Positions 1-6,539 of a stretch of DNA of 6,539 nt are shown here, piece after piece. The stretch comes from UBA11373 sp035291545 (GTDB lineage: Bacteria > Actinomycetota > Acidimicrobiia > Spongiisociales > UBA11373). Each line of letters begins with the position of its first letter. Position 1 is the stretch's first letter. A model generated the notes under the pieces. It did not search any database. It saw nothing but the letters and a program-made list of their open reading frames with translations, and had not been told where the DNA came from. The stretch lies in assembly GCA_035291545.1 (NCBI GenBank), contig DATDRW010000012.1, positions 1-6,539 on the forward strand, written 5' to 3'. Made by a program: the position numbers and the translations under genes.

Positions 1-1271
<1,271 letters not shown>

Positions 1272-1275
<4 letters not shown>

Positions 1276-2573
1276 TCGATCGCTACTCCCTCCCCGAGAT
1301 GGCGGCGGTGTGGTCCGAAGGGCACCGCCTCGCCCTGTGGCAGCGGATCGAGGCGCTCGTCGCCGCCGGGTGGTCCGCAGAGGGGACCATCCCCGCCGCG
1401 GCGGCCGCCGCCATCGCCGCGGCACCCCCGATCGATCCGGCCCGCTGGAAGGCCCGCGAGGAGGAGACCCGCCACGACGTGGCCGCCTTCGTCGACGTGC
1501 TCGCCGAGGCGTGCGGCGAACACGGACGCTGGGTGCACTACGGGCTGACGTCGTCGGACGTGGCGGACACGACCCTCGGCGTGCAGATGCAGGAGGCATC
1601 GCACCTGCTGCTCGAGCGGATCATCACCCTGTTCACCTCCGTGCAGCGCCGTGCCGTCGAGCACCGGAACACCGTCATGGTGGGGCGCACCCACGGCATG
1701 TGGGCAGAGCCCACCACCTTCGGTCACAAACTGGCCGGGTTCAGCTTCGAGCTGGCGCGCGCCTACCGCCGGCTGCAATTCGCCGCCCACTCGGTCGCTT
1801 ACGGCAAGATCAGCGGACCGGTGGGCACCCACTCCACGGTCCCCGCCTCGGTGGAGGAGCACGTCATCGAAGCGCTCGGACTCCACGCGGAGCCGGCGGC
1901 GACCCAGGTGGTGGGACGGGACCGGCACGCCGCGTTTCTCTCCACCCTGGCCGGGGTCGGCGCCACCCTGGAGCGGTTCGCCACCGAGATCCGACACCTG
2001 CAGCGCTCCGAGGTGGGCGAGGTTGCCGAACCGTTCACCGAGGCCCAGAAGGGCTCGTCGGCGATGCCGCACAAGCACAACCCGATCCTCTCCGAGAACG
2101 TCGTCGGGATGGCCCGGCTGCTTCGCGGCTACGCCGTGGCCGGCTTGGAGAACGTGGCCCTCTGGCACGAGCGCGACATCAGCCACTCGTCGGTGGAGCG
2201 GGTGATCCTCCCCGACGCCGCCCTCGCCCTCGACTTCGCCCTCGCCCGGACGACCCGCATCGTCGAGGGCCTCGTCGTCGACACCGCCCGGATGCGGGCA
2301 AACCTCGACGCCTCCAACGGGACGGTGTTCAGTCAGGCGGCGTTGCTGGAACTCATTCGCGGCGGGATGGGGCGCGACGAGGCATACCGGGTCGTGCAGG
2401 AAGCGTCGGCGGAGGCGCTGTCGTCCGGCCGCCACCTGCGCCTGGTGCTCGGCAAGCGGGTGAGCGCGGAGGCATTCTCCGAGGATCGGTATGTCACGAG
2501 TGCCGGAGCCTCGGTTGATCACCTCGCCCGGATCACCGCCGATTGGCTCAGGAGCGCCGGACCGTCCTGGTGA
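1272..2573 (+). CDS. purB: Adenylosuccinate lyase (PurB)
   Basis: Fumarase/aspartase-superfamily lyase that removes fumarate from adenylosuccinate (giving AMP) and from SAICAR (giving AICAR). It acts directly after PurA and also earlier in de novo IMP synthesis. I chose GTG at 1272 because it gives MIDRYSLPEM, the usual N-terminus of the short bacterial PurB type. The open frame continues upstream only as out-of-frame purA sequence. The product is 433 residues. Visible active-site elements are TRHDV at 66-70 (His68), HYGLTSSD at 89-96 (His89), GRTHG with the likely general acid His141, and the superfamily signature SSAMPHKHNP near 261-270 with the flexible-loop serine at about 262. It overlaps purA by four bases. 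Only a weak GAGAAG Shine-Dalgarno-like stretch precedes the GTG, which fits coupling to purA translation. Confidence 0.97.
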
Positions 2574-2582
2574 CTGGGTTTC

Positions 2583-2605
2583 GCCCCTCTGCGGGGGGAG
2601 AAACG
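2583..2605. repeat. Short C/G hairpin repeat, copy 1
   Basis: A C-rich arm, a TCTGC or GCTGC centre, then GGGGGGAGAAACG. The same core recurs at 2660-2682. This copy begins 9 bases after the purB stop, in the 61-base gap between the convergent purB and SURF1 genes. It could act as a bidirectional transcription stop, but no T-run follows on either strand, so I call it a dispersed hairpin repeat rather than an intrinsic terminator. Confidence 0.6.
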
Positions 2606-2634
2606 GTGCCGGAGAGAACCGCCACCGCTGCGGA

Positions 2635-3357
2635 TCACCCCCCTCCCCCCTTCGGGGTACTCCCCGCTGCGGGGGGAGAAACGCGCCCGGCCGTCTTACG
2701 CAGCAGGACCGGGTAGCCGATCAGCACCACCGCCGCGAAGAGGAACCACTGGAGGGCGTACCCCAGGTGTGGCCCCAGCGAGACCTCAGGCGACTCGGGG
2801 AGGATCGGCAGGACCTGGTCCTGCACCTCGTGATCAAACCCGGTGAGGAGCAGGTACTCACCGACGAACTCGTAGTCGGCGAACGCCTCCTGGATCTCGG
2901 GGTCGATGCGCCGCACCGCCGGGGTCAGGGTGTCGGGGATCGACGAGCCCTCCTCGGCCGGCCACAGCGTGCCCGAGAGCGACATCACCCCGGCGAAGGG
3001 GCCGGGAGGTTCGGCATCGAGCGAGATCCAACCCCGGTCGACCAGCACCGCAAGTCCATCGTCGAAGAGGAACGGGGTGAGCACGTGGTAGCCGGACCTC
3101 CCGGCCTGGGAGCGGAGCACCTTGGTCTGCAGCGACCCGTCGTAGGTTCCCGTGGCAAAGACCTGGCGATAGGAGCCGGCGGGAGCCTCCTCGATCGGGA
3201 TCGGGAACAGCGCCTGAGAGGCGGCGACCGCATCGCGCAGCGCCACCTTCTCGTCGAGGCGACGCAGCTGCCAGAACCCGAAGTTCACGAAGGCCACCAC
3301 CGTGATCAGCGCGAGAAGGTGTCCGGCGATCCAGCGGGGCCTGAGCAGAATGGGCAC
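2635..3357 (-). CDS. SURF1/Shy1-family cytochrome c oxidase assembly protein
   Basis: Membrane protein of the SURF1 family, whose members help assemble heme-copper (aa3-type) cytochrome oxidase, by family knowledge probably at the heme a insertion step. The 240-residue product has the two-membrane-span layout of the family. TM1 spans about residues 10-28 and leads into the hallmark GFWQLRRL (27-34). An extracytoplasmic domain follows, with GYHVLTPF (89-96) and VDRGWI (106-111). TM2, at about 198-218, is preceded by the hallmark YALQWF. The GTG at 3357 is chosen because the family starts just before TM1 and a TACCCT hexamer lies 7 nt upstream. The frame stays open 44 codons further up, but that stretch translates the tandem repeat. 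The last 17 or so residues (Gly/Pro/Ser-rich, ending GGGG) are encoded by another repeat and look non-native. The gene converges on purB and follows the thioesterase gene on the same strand. Confidence 0.9.
   Translation of the reverse strand: MPILLRPRWIAGHLLALITVVAFVNFGFWQLRRLDEKVALRDAVAASQALFPIPIEEAPAGSYRQVFATGTYDGSLQTKVLRSQAGRSGYHVLTPFLFDDGLAVLVDRGWISLDAEPPGPFAGVMSLSGTLWPAEEGSSIPDTLTPAVRRIDPEIQEAFADYEFVGEYLLLTGFDHEVQDQVLPILPESPEVSLGPHLGYALQWFLFAAVVLIGYPVLLRKTAGRVSPPAAGSTPKGGGG
2637..2684. repeat. Short C/G hairpin repeat, copy 2, inside the 3' end of the SURF1 gene
   Basis: It contains two adjacent hairpins. One is a CCC/GGG stem around a TTCG loop at 2648-2657. The other is CTCCCC at 2660-2665 pairing with GGGGAG at 2673-2678. 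The second hairpin plus its AAACG flank matches the copy at 2583-2605. On the minus strand the element is translated as the last residues of the SURF1 frame and abuts its stop codon, so it seems to have been inserted at, or to have extended, the end of that gene. Confidence 0.6.
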
Positions 3358-3364
3358 GAAGGAG

Positions 3365-3370
3365 AGGGTA
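3365..3370 (-). promoter_or_regulatory. Putative -10 element for the SURF1 gene
   Basis: The minus strand reads TACCCT, then 7 nt, then the GTG start. It fits the TANNNT form of actinobacterial -10 elements at the spacing expected for a leaderless mRNA. No Shine-Dalgarno sequence precedes the GTG, and I see no convincing -35. This is inferred from spacing and from its similarity to the elements before the acyl-CoA dehydrogenase and rhomboid genes. Confidence 0.4.
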
Positions 3371-3421
3371 CGGCGGCGAGAGACGCACCGTGGACCAGGT
3401 ACCGAGTACTGGAGGGAGGCC

Positions 3422-3761
3422 CCACACCCGAGGCGGCACTCGCCCACGGTGGAGACCCCCTCCGTCGCCGCCGAATACGGCGACGCCACCTCCCCCTAAC
3501 GGGGAGGAACAAGAAGAAGAAGAAGAAGGAGAGTCACCACACCCGACGCGGCACTCATCCACGGTGGAAACCCCCTCCGCCGCCGAAGACGGCGACGCCA
3601 CCTCCCCCTGACGGGGAGGAACAACAAGAAGGAGAGTCACCACACCCGACGCGGCACTCGCCCACGGTGGAAACCCCCTCCGTCGCCGCCGAAGACGGCG
3701 ACGCCACCTCCCCCTGACGGGGAGGAACAAGAAGAAGGAGAGTCACCACACCCGACGCGGC
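3422..3761. repeat. Tandem array: three full units and one 16-bp stub of a 103-115 bp repeat
   Basis: Units begin with CCACACCC at 3422, 3537, 3640 and 3746, giving periods of 115, 103 and 106 bp. Most of the unit is near-identical between copies. Each full unit carries two hairpins. The first is CGTCGCCG/CGGCGACG around a 7-base loop (3463-3485 and 3681-3703; shortened in unit 2 by a 3-base deletion). The second is CCTCCCC/GGGGAGG around a 5-base loop (3489-3507, 3601-3619, 3707-3725). An AAG triplet run then ends the unit, with 6, 2 and 3 copies in units 1 to 3. The extra triplets and the deletion fully explain the period differences. The array fills most of the 427-base gap between the thioesterase and SURF1 genes. 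All frames through it are low-complexity translations without a recognisable protein, so I annotate no gene. Confidence 0.9.
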
Positions 3762-3784
3762 TTGCCTCCCTCGAGGAAAGCCCG

Positions 3785-4585
3785 TCACCCCTCCTCCACG
3801 CTCCACGCTCCCTGCAGCTTCTCCACCAACAACGCCTGCAGGGCGTGGCCGATGGCGCCCTCGGCATCGAACAATTCGCTCTGCGCCAGACCCACCCCGT
3901 CGTCGTCGATGTCGGTGCGGGAGCGCAGGCACACCCATTCGTCGCCCGGGTACCGGTGCAGGTACACGGTGAGGTCGGCGTTGATGAACAGCCACCCGGT
4001 CGGGAGCACCCGGCTCAACCCGTTGCCGAAGTCGGACACCGCAGCCACCCGCTGCAACGGTGTCGGCTCCTCGCCGGCAACGAGCGGCAAAGCCAGCCGC
4101 ATCCACACCGTTGCCGGGCCGGGCTCGTAGAAGTCCCCCTCCACGAACCGCGCCTCGACCGCACGGGTGTGGAACCACTCCCCCTCGCCCTCGCGCATCG
4201 AGTAGGACTCGATCCCACCTGCTGGCGGGATCGCCGCCCGGCGAGGATGCTCGGGCACCGCAACGTCGTCGACCCGGATGCGCAGCGCTGAAGCTCTGGC
4301 AACCTCGACCCCGTCCGCCTCCATCGACGCCTCGATCACCTGGATGCGCTTGCCCGCCCGGGCGACTTTCGTGTTCACGATGAGCGGTTTGGTGGGCACC
4401 GGCCGCATCAGGTCGACGGTGAGCCGCGTCACCATCATCGGCACCGGGGCCGCAACGCGCTCCACCTGGCGGGCAAACAACGCTGCCACCGGACCGCCGT
4501 GGAGGGCTTCGGCGTACCACCGCGCCCGCGACACCGGTGCGGGGAGGAAGCGGTCCCCGTCGATCTCGAAGATCGCGTCGCTCAT
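3785..4585 (-). CDS. Acyl-CoA thioesterase-like protein (double hotdog, TesB-like)
   Basis: A protein of about 266 residues with two hotdog-fold halves, resembling the thioesterase family found beside fatty-acid and steroid catabolic genes in Actinobacteria. The N-terminal half has the HGGPVAAL helix start (residues 29-36) and the RLTVDLMRPVP strand (54-64). The C-terminal half has SDFGNG near 185-190, the FINADLTVYLHR strand near 201-212, and the conserved tail AQSELFDAEGAIGHALQ near 235-251. No signal peptide or membrane segment is seen, so it is probably cytoplasmic and cleaves acyl-CoA, with unknown acyl specificity. The ATG at 4585 overlaps the stop of the upstream acyl-CoA dehydrogenase (ATGA), so translation is probably coupled. 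A longer frame extends upstream, but it is only the shadow of the dehydrogenase gene. Family assignment is fairly secure; whether it is a true thioesterase or a related hotdog enzyme is not. Confidence 0.85.
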   Translation of the reverse strand: MSDAIFEIDGDRFLPAPVSRARWYAEALHGGPVAALFARQVERVAAPVPMMVTRLTVDLMRPVPTKPLIVNTKVARAGKRIQVIEASMEADGVEVARASALRIRVDDVAVPEHPRRAAIPPAGGIESYSMREGEGEWFHTRAVEARFVEGDFYEPGPATVWMRLALPLVAGEEPTPLQRVAAVSDFGNGLSRVLPTGWLFINADLTVYLHRYPGDEWVCLRSRTDIDDDGVGLAQSELFDAEGAIGHALQALLVEKLQGAWSVEEG

Positions 4586-5790
4586 GCCATGAACCTGCGC
4601 AATTCGCGGCGTGCCACCGACCGCTTGTGCACCTCGTCGGGGCCGTCGGCAATCTGCAGGGTGCGGGCGTGGGCGTACAGCGCGGCAAGGGGGAAGTCCT
4701 GGCTGACGCCGGCGCCGCCGAGCACCTGGATGCCGCGGTCGATCACCCAGGTGGCCATGCGGGGCACCGCCACCTTGATCGCCGAGATTTCGATGCGGGC
4801 GCCCTGCACCCCCACCGTGTCCATGAGCCAGGCCGCCTTGAACACCATCAACCGGGCCTGCTCGATCTGGATGCGCGATTCGGCGATCCAGTCCTGCACC
4901 ACCCCCTGTTCGGCCAGAGTCTTGCCGAACGCCTTGCGGGTGAGGGCGCGGCGGCACATCACGTCGAAGGCGCGTTCGGCCATGCCGATCAGCCGCATGC
5001 AATGGTGGATCCGCCCCGGGCCGAGACGGGCCTGGGCGATTGCGAAACCGCTCCCCTCCTCACCGAGGAGGTTGCTCTTCGGCACGCGCACGTCGTCGTA
5101 TTGGATCTCGGGGTGGCCGCCGCGTTCGTGGTACCCGAAGACGGTCATGTCCCGCAACACCTTTACGCCGGGGGCGTCGAAGGGGACCAGCACCATGCTC
5201 TGGCGGTGATACGGGTCGGCGTCGGGGTTGGTGACCCCCATCACGATGGCGATCTTGCAGCGCGACGACATCCCGCCCGACGACCACCACTTGACCCCGT
5301 TGATCACGTAGTCGCCGCCGGCGGATTCGATCGAGCAGGCGATGTTGGTGGCGTCGGAGGAGGCAACCGCCGGCTCGGTCATCGAAAAGCACGACCGGAT
5401 CTCGCCCTCGAGTAGCGGCACCAGCCATTGCTGCTGCTGCTCGTGGGTGCCGAACATGGCGAGGATCTCCATGTTCCCGGTGTCGGGTGCGGCGCAGTTG
5501 GTGGCCTCCGGGGCGATGTACGGGCTCCGGCCCGACATCTCGGCGAGCGGGGCGTACTCGAGGACGGAGAGGCCGGCGCCCCATTCGGTGTCGGTGATGA
5601 ACATGTTCCACAGCCCCCGCTTGCGGGCCTCGACTTTGAGGTCGGCAACCACCTGCGGCATCGCGTGCGGGTCGCCGGCGGCGGCCATCTGCCGCTCGTA
5701 CTCGGCCTCGACGGGCAGCACCGCCTCGTCCATGAAGGACTTCATCCGTGCCTGCCAGTCCTGGGCCTTCGCATCGAAGCCGAAATCCAT
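4582..5790 (-). CDS. Acyl-CoA dehydrogenase, ACAD10/11-like
   Basis: A 402-residue flavoenzyme expected to oxidise an acyl-CoA to the 2-enoyl-CoA, passing electrons to ETF. The N-terminal helical domain runs to about residue 130. The middle beta domain has FSMTEPAVASSDATNI (135-150) and WWSSGG (168-173), which contact FAD and substrate. The C-terminal helical domain has LGPGRIHHCMR, LGGAG (357-361) and ADGPDEVH (381-388). In this subgroup ADGP replaces the YEGT loop of medium-chain enzymes, so Asp382 is the likely catalytic base. The ATG at 5790 gives MDFGFD, a normal family start, with a TACACT hexamer 6 nt upstream. The frame is open for 26 more codons, but those encode an Arg/Leu-rich translation of the upstream hairpin repeats and should not be included. 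It is the first gene of a two-gene operon with the thioesterase-like gene. The natural substrate cannot be told from sequence. Confidence 0.95.
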   Translation of the reverse strand: MDFGFDAKAQDWQARMKSFMDEAVLPVEAEYERQMAAAGDPHAMPQVVADLKVEARKRGLWNMFITDTEWGAGLSVLEYAPLAEMSGRSPYIAPEATNCAAPDTGNMEILAMFGTHEQQQQWLVPLLEGEIRSCFSMTEPAVASSDATNIACSIESAGGDYVINGVKWWSSGGMSSRCKIAIVMGVTNPDADPYHRQSMVLVPFDAPGVKVLRDMTVFGYHERGGHPEIQYDDVRVPKSNLLGEEGSGFAIAQARLGPGRIHHCMRLIGMAERAFDVMCRRALTRKAFGKTLAEQGVVQDWIAESRIQIEQARLMVFKAAWLMDTVGVQGARIEISAIKVAVPRMATWVIDRGIQVLGGAGVSQDFPLAALYAHARTLQIADGPDEVHKRSVARRELRRFMA

Positions 5791-5796
5791 GGCGAG

Positions 5797-5802
5797 AGTG
5801 TA
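5797..5802 (-). promoter_or_regulatory. Putative -10 element for the acyl-CoA dehydrogenase operon
   Basis: The minus strand reads TACACT, then 6 nt, then the ATG start. This is the classic spacing for a leaderless actinobacterial transcript starting at or next to the ATG. No TTGACA-like -35 is at the usual distance. That position falls in the hairpin of the repeat copy at 5811-5840. Confidence 0.45.
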
Positions 5803-5810
5803 CGGGGGAA

Positions 5811-5840
5811 GGTCGGCCCTCCGGGCCTTCCGCAATTCGC
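5811..5840 (-). repeat. GAATTGCG hairpin repeat, copy A
   Basis: The minus strand reads GCGAATTGCGGAAGG, then a GGCCC/GGGCC hairpin (stem bases 5815-5819 and 5823-5827), then GACC. It is nearly identical to copy B 33 bases further on. It lies 8 bases beyond the putative -10 of the acyl-CoA dehydrogenase gene and points toward that gene. Confidence 0.8.
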
Positions 5841-5843
5841 GCA

Positions 5844-5885
5844 GGTCGGCCCTTCGGGCCTCCCGCAATTCGCAATTCGTCAGAA
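5844..5885 (-). repeat. GAATTGCG hairpin repeat, copy B
   Basis: Direct repeat of copy A with two or three substitutions, one changing the hairpin loop. The stems are 5848-5852 and 5856-5860. On the minus strand the element begins with TTCTGACGAATTGCG (5885-5871), and GAATTGCG occurs twice in succession before the hairpin. Its outer 15 bases are inverted at 5911-5925. Confidence 0.8.
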
Positions 5886-5925
5886 GGTCACGTTGGCGCT
5901 CCTGAGCACGTTCTGACGAATTGCG
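5871..5925. repeat. Perfect 15-bp inverted repeat with 25-bp spacer
   Basis: CGCAATTCGTCAGAA at 5871-5885 is the exact reverse complement of TTCTGACGAATTGCG at 5911-5925. The arms are the outer ends of copy B and of a part-copy D that lacks the downstream hairpin. Near the centre of the divergent intergenic region, it could be a head-to-head pair of dispersed repeats or a binding site for a dimeric regulator. The sequence does not decide between these. Confidence 0.75.
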
Positions 5926-5988
5926 CCGAAGGACACGCTCTCGCGATCAGAGAACCTCACCGCCACGCGCACGACACGAAGCGCGGGA

Positions 5989-6024
5989 CTGACGAATTGC
6001 GGGAGGCCGCCGCAGGCGGCCGAC
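5989..6024 (+). repeat. GAATTGCG hairpin repeat, copy C
   Basis: The plus strand reads CTGACGAATTGCGGGA, then a 7-bp GGCCGCC/GGCGGCC hairpin (6005-6011 and 6015-6021) with a GCA loop, then GAC. It shares GAATTGCGGGAGGCC with copy B, but the stem is longer and differs in sequence while staying fully paired. It points toward the rhomboid gene and ends directly before that gene's putative -10. Confidence 0.8.
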
Positions 6025-6030
6025 TACCGT
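6025..6030 (+). promoter_or_regulatory. Putative -10 element for the rhomboid gene
   Basis: TACCGT, then 8 nt, then the GTG start. No Shine-Dalgarno sequence is visible in the C-rich leader. The match is weaker than the two on the minus strand because the spacing is slightly longer, but the layout (hairpin repeat, TACNNT, start codon) mirrors that of the divergent acyl-CoA dehydrogenase gene. Confidence 0.35.
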
Positions 6031-6038
6031 GCCTCCCC

Positions 6039-6539
6039 GTGACCGACGCCGCACCGCCCCGGGTTTGCTACCGGCATCCCGATCGGGAGACCCGGCTCGC
6101 CTGCTCCAACTGCGCCCGGCCGATCTGTGTCGAGTGCTCGCGCGACGCCGCCGTCGGCCAGAAGTGCCCCGACTGTTCCGCCCCGGAAGGTCGCCACAAG
6201 GTGGTGACCGCCGCCCAGTTGCGCCGGACCCGTTCGGCGGCCCCGGTCACCTATGCCCTCATCGCCATCGACGTGCTGGTCTTCTTCGCCGGGGAACTCG
6301 ACCCCTCGCTGGGACGGCGGATGCTCCTCGAGGGCGCCCACCTTCCCGCACTGATCTCCGCCGGCGAATGGTGGCGTGCCTTCACCGCGATGTTCCTACA
6401 CGGGGGCTTCACCCACGTCCTGTTCAACATGTGGGCGCTCTTCATCTTCGGCCCGGCGATCGAGCACCGCTTCGGATCGGTGTCCTTCGCCTCGCTCTAT
6501 CTGGCGAGCGGGCTTGGTGGGAGCGCCCTGTACCAGGCG
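6039..6539 (+). CDS. Rhomboid-family intramembrane serine protease with N-terminal zinc-binding domain (3' end beyond window)
   Basis: The first 167 residues of a rhomboid-family membrane protein, which cleaves substrates within or near transmembrane segments. The N-terminus has four Cys/His pairs, C10-x2-H13, C22-x2-C25, C30-x2-C33 and C43-x2-C46, a B-box-like zinc-binding module common on actinobacterial rhomboids. TM1 is at about 69-85. A loop with WWR (111-113) follows, then the rhomboid TM2 block with His121, His126 and Asn130 (the oxyanion-side Asn in active family members), then the E-x2-FG turn (142-146) and the start of the next helix. The catalytic GxSG serine and the last histidine should lie past the window end, so activity cannot be confirmed. 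The GTG at 6039 is chosen because the protein then begins a few residues before the zinc module, as in relatives. Further upstream the frame is repeat sequence. It is transcribed divergently from the acyl-CoA dehydrogenase. Confidence 0.9.
   Translation, partial: MTDAAPPRVCYRHPDRETRLACSNCARPICVECSRDAAVGQKCPDCSAPEGRHKVVTAAQLRRTRSAAPVTYALIAIDVLVFFAGELDPSLGRRMLLEGAHLPALISAGEWWRAFTAMFLHGGFTHVLFNMWALFIFGPAIEHRFGSVSFASLYLASGLGGSALYQA

Noticed and set aside
2660..2678. Intrinsic terminator between purB and SURF1
   Set aside because: The hairpin is strong but no T-run follows on either strand, and the same sequence recurs nearby. Repeat is the safer call, though some termination effect is possible.
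3489..3507. Rho-independent terminator for the thioesterase operon in the CCTCCCC/GGGGAGG hairpins
   Set aside because: On the minus strand the hairpin is followed by TGGCGTCG, not a T-run, and it occurs three times as part of a tandem repeat.
2491..3717. Long plus-strand open frame across the SURF1 gene and the repeat array
   Set aside because: It is antisense to a recognisable SURF1 protein and then translates the repeat as Pro/Lys/Glu-rich low complexity. No start signal or family match is seen.
3422..3761. Possible CRISPR array
   Set aside because: The units are contiguous 103-115 bp repeats with no unique spacers, far longer than CRISPR repeats, and no cas gene is nearby.
4590..4610. 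A further GAATTGCG element at the 3' end of the acyl-CoA dehydrogenase gene
   Set aside because: GCGAATTGCGC occurs there, but it encodes the family-typical ARRELRR tail and lacks the following GC hairpin, so it is probably coincidence.
3555..4688. Minus-strand open frame overlapping the thioesterase gene in another frame
   Set aside because: The Arg/Gly-rich shadow translation ends in repeat sequence. The correct frame (3785-4585) carries conserved hotdog motifs.

Overview
The window is high-GC DNA, with a strong G/C bias at third codon positions. The gene content suggests a free-living, respiring actinobacterium: an adjacent purA-purB pair, a SURF1-type oxidase assembly protein, acyl-CoA metabolism, and a rhomboid protease with a Cys/His zinc-binding N-terminus of the kind common in Actinobacteria. 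Acidimicrobiia or a relative is my guess, but taxonomy cannot be fixed from this sequence alone. No phage, IS, tRNA, rRNA or CRISPR locus was found. 

Layout. (1) Positions 1-2573 (+) hold purA and purB, overlapping by four bases (GTGA). They encode the two enzymes that convert IMP to AMP, and PurB also acts earlier in de novo purine synthesis. (2) Positions 2574-2684 are a convergent junction with two copies of a short C/G-rich hairpin repeat. One copy forms the 3' end of the next gene. (3) Positions 2635-3357 (-) hold a SURF1-family cytochrome oxidase assembly protein. (4) Positions 3358-3784 have no gene. Most of this stretch is a tandem array of three full units and one stub of a 103-115 bp hairpin-bearing repeat. 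(5) Positions 3785-5790 (-) hold a two-gene operon: an acyl-CoA dehydrogenase resembling the ACAD10/11 group, then a double-hotdog acyl-CoA thioesterase-like protein, joined by an ATGA overlap. (6) Positions 5791-6038 are a divergent intergenic region with four copies or part-copies of a second hairpin repeat. The outer copies face outward and end right beside the putative promoters of the two flanking genes. (7) Positions 6039-6539 (+) hold the 5' part of a rhomboid-family membrane protease that runs off the window.

The genes are ordinary. The unexplained material is in the gaps: three hairpin repeat types, two of which also produce spurious N-terminal ORF extensions or a real-looking C-terminal tail. 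The three genes that begin after a gap each have a TACNNT hexamer 6-8 nt before the chosen start codon and no clear Shine-Dalgarno sequence. This pattern suggests leaderless transcripts and supports the internal starts chosen here.
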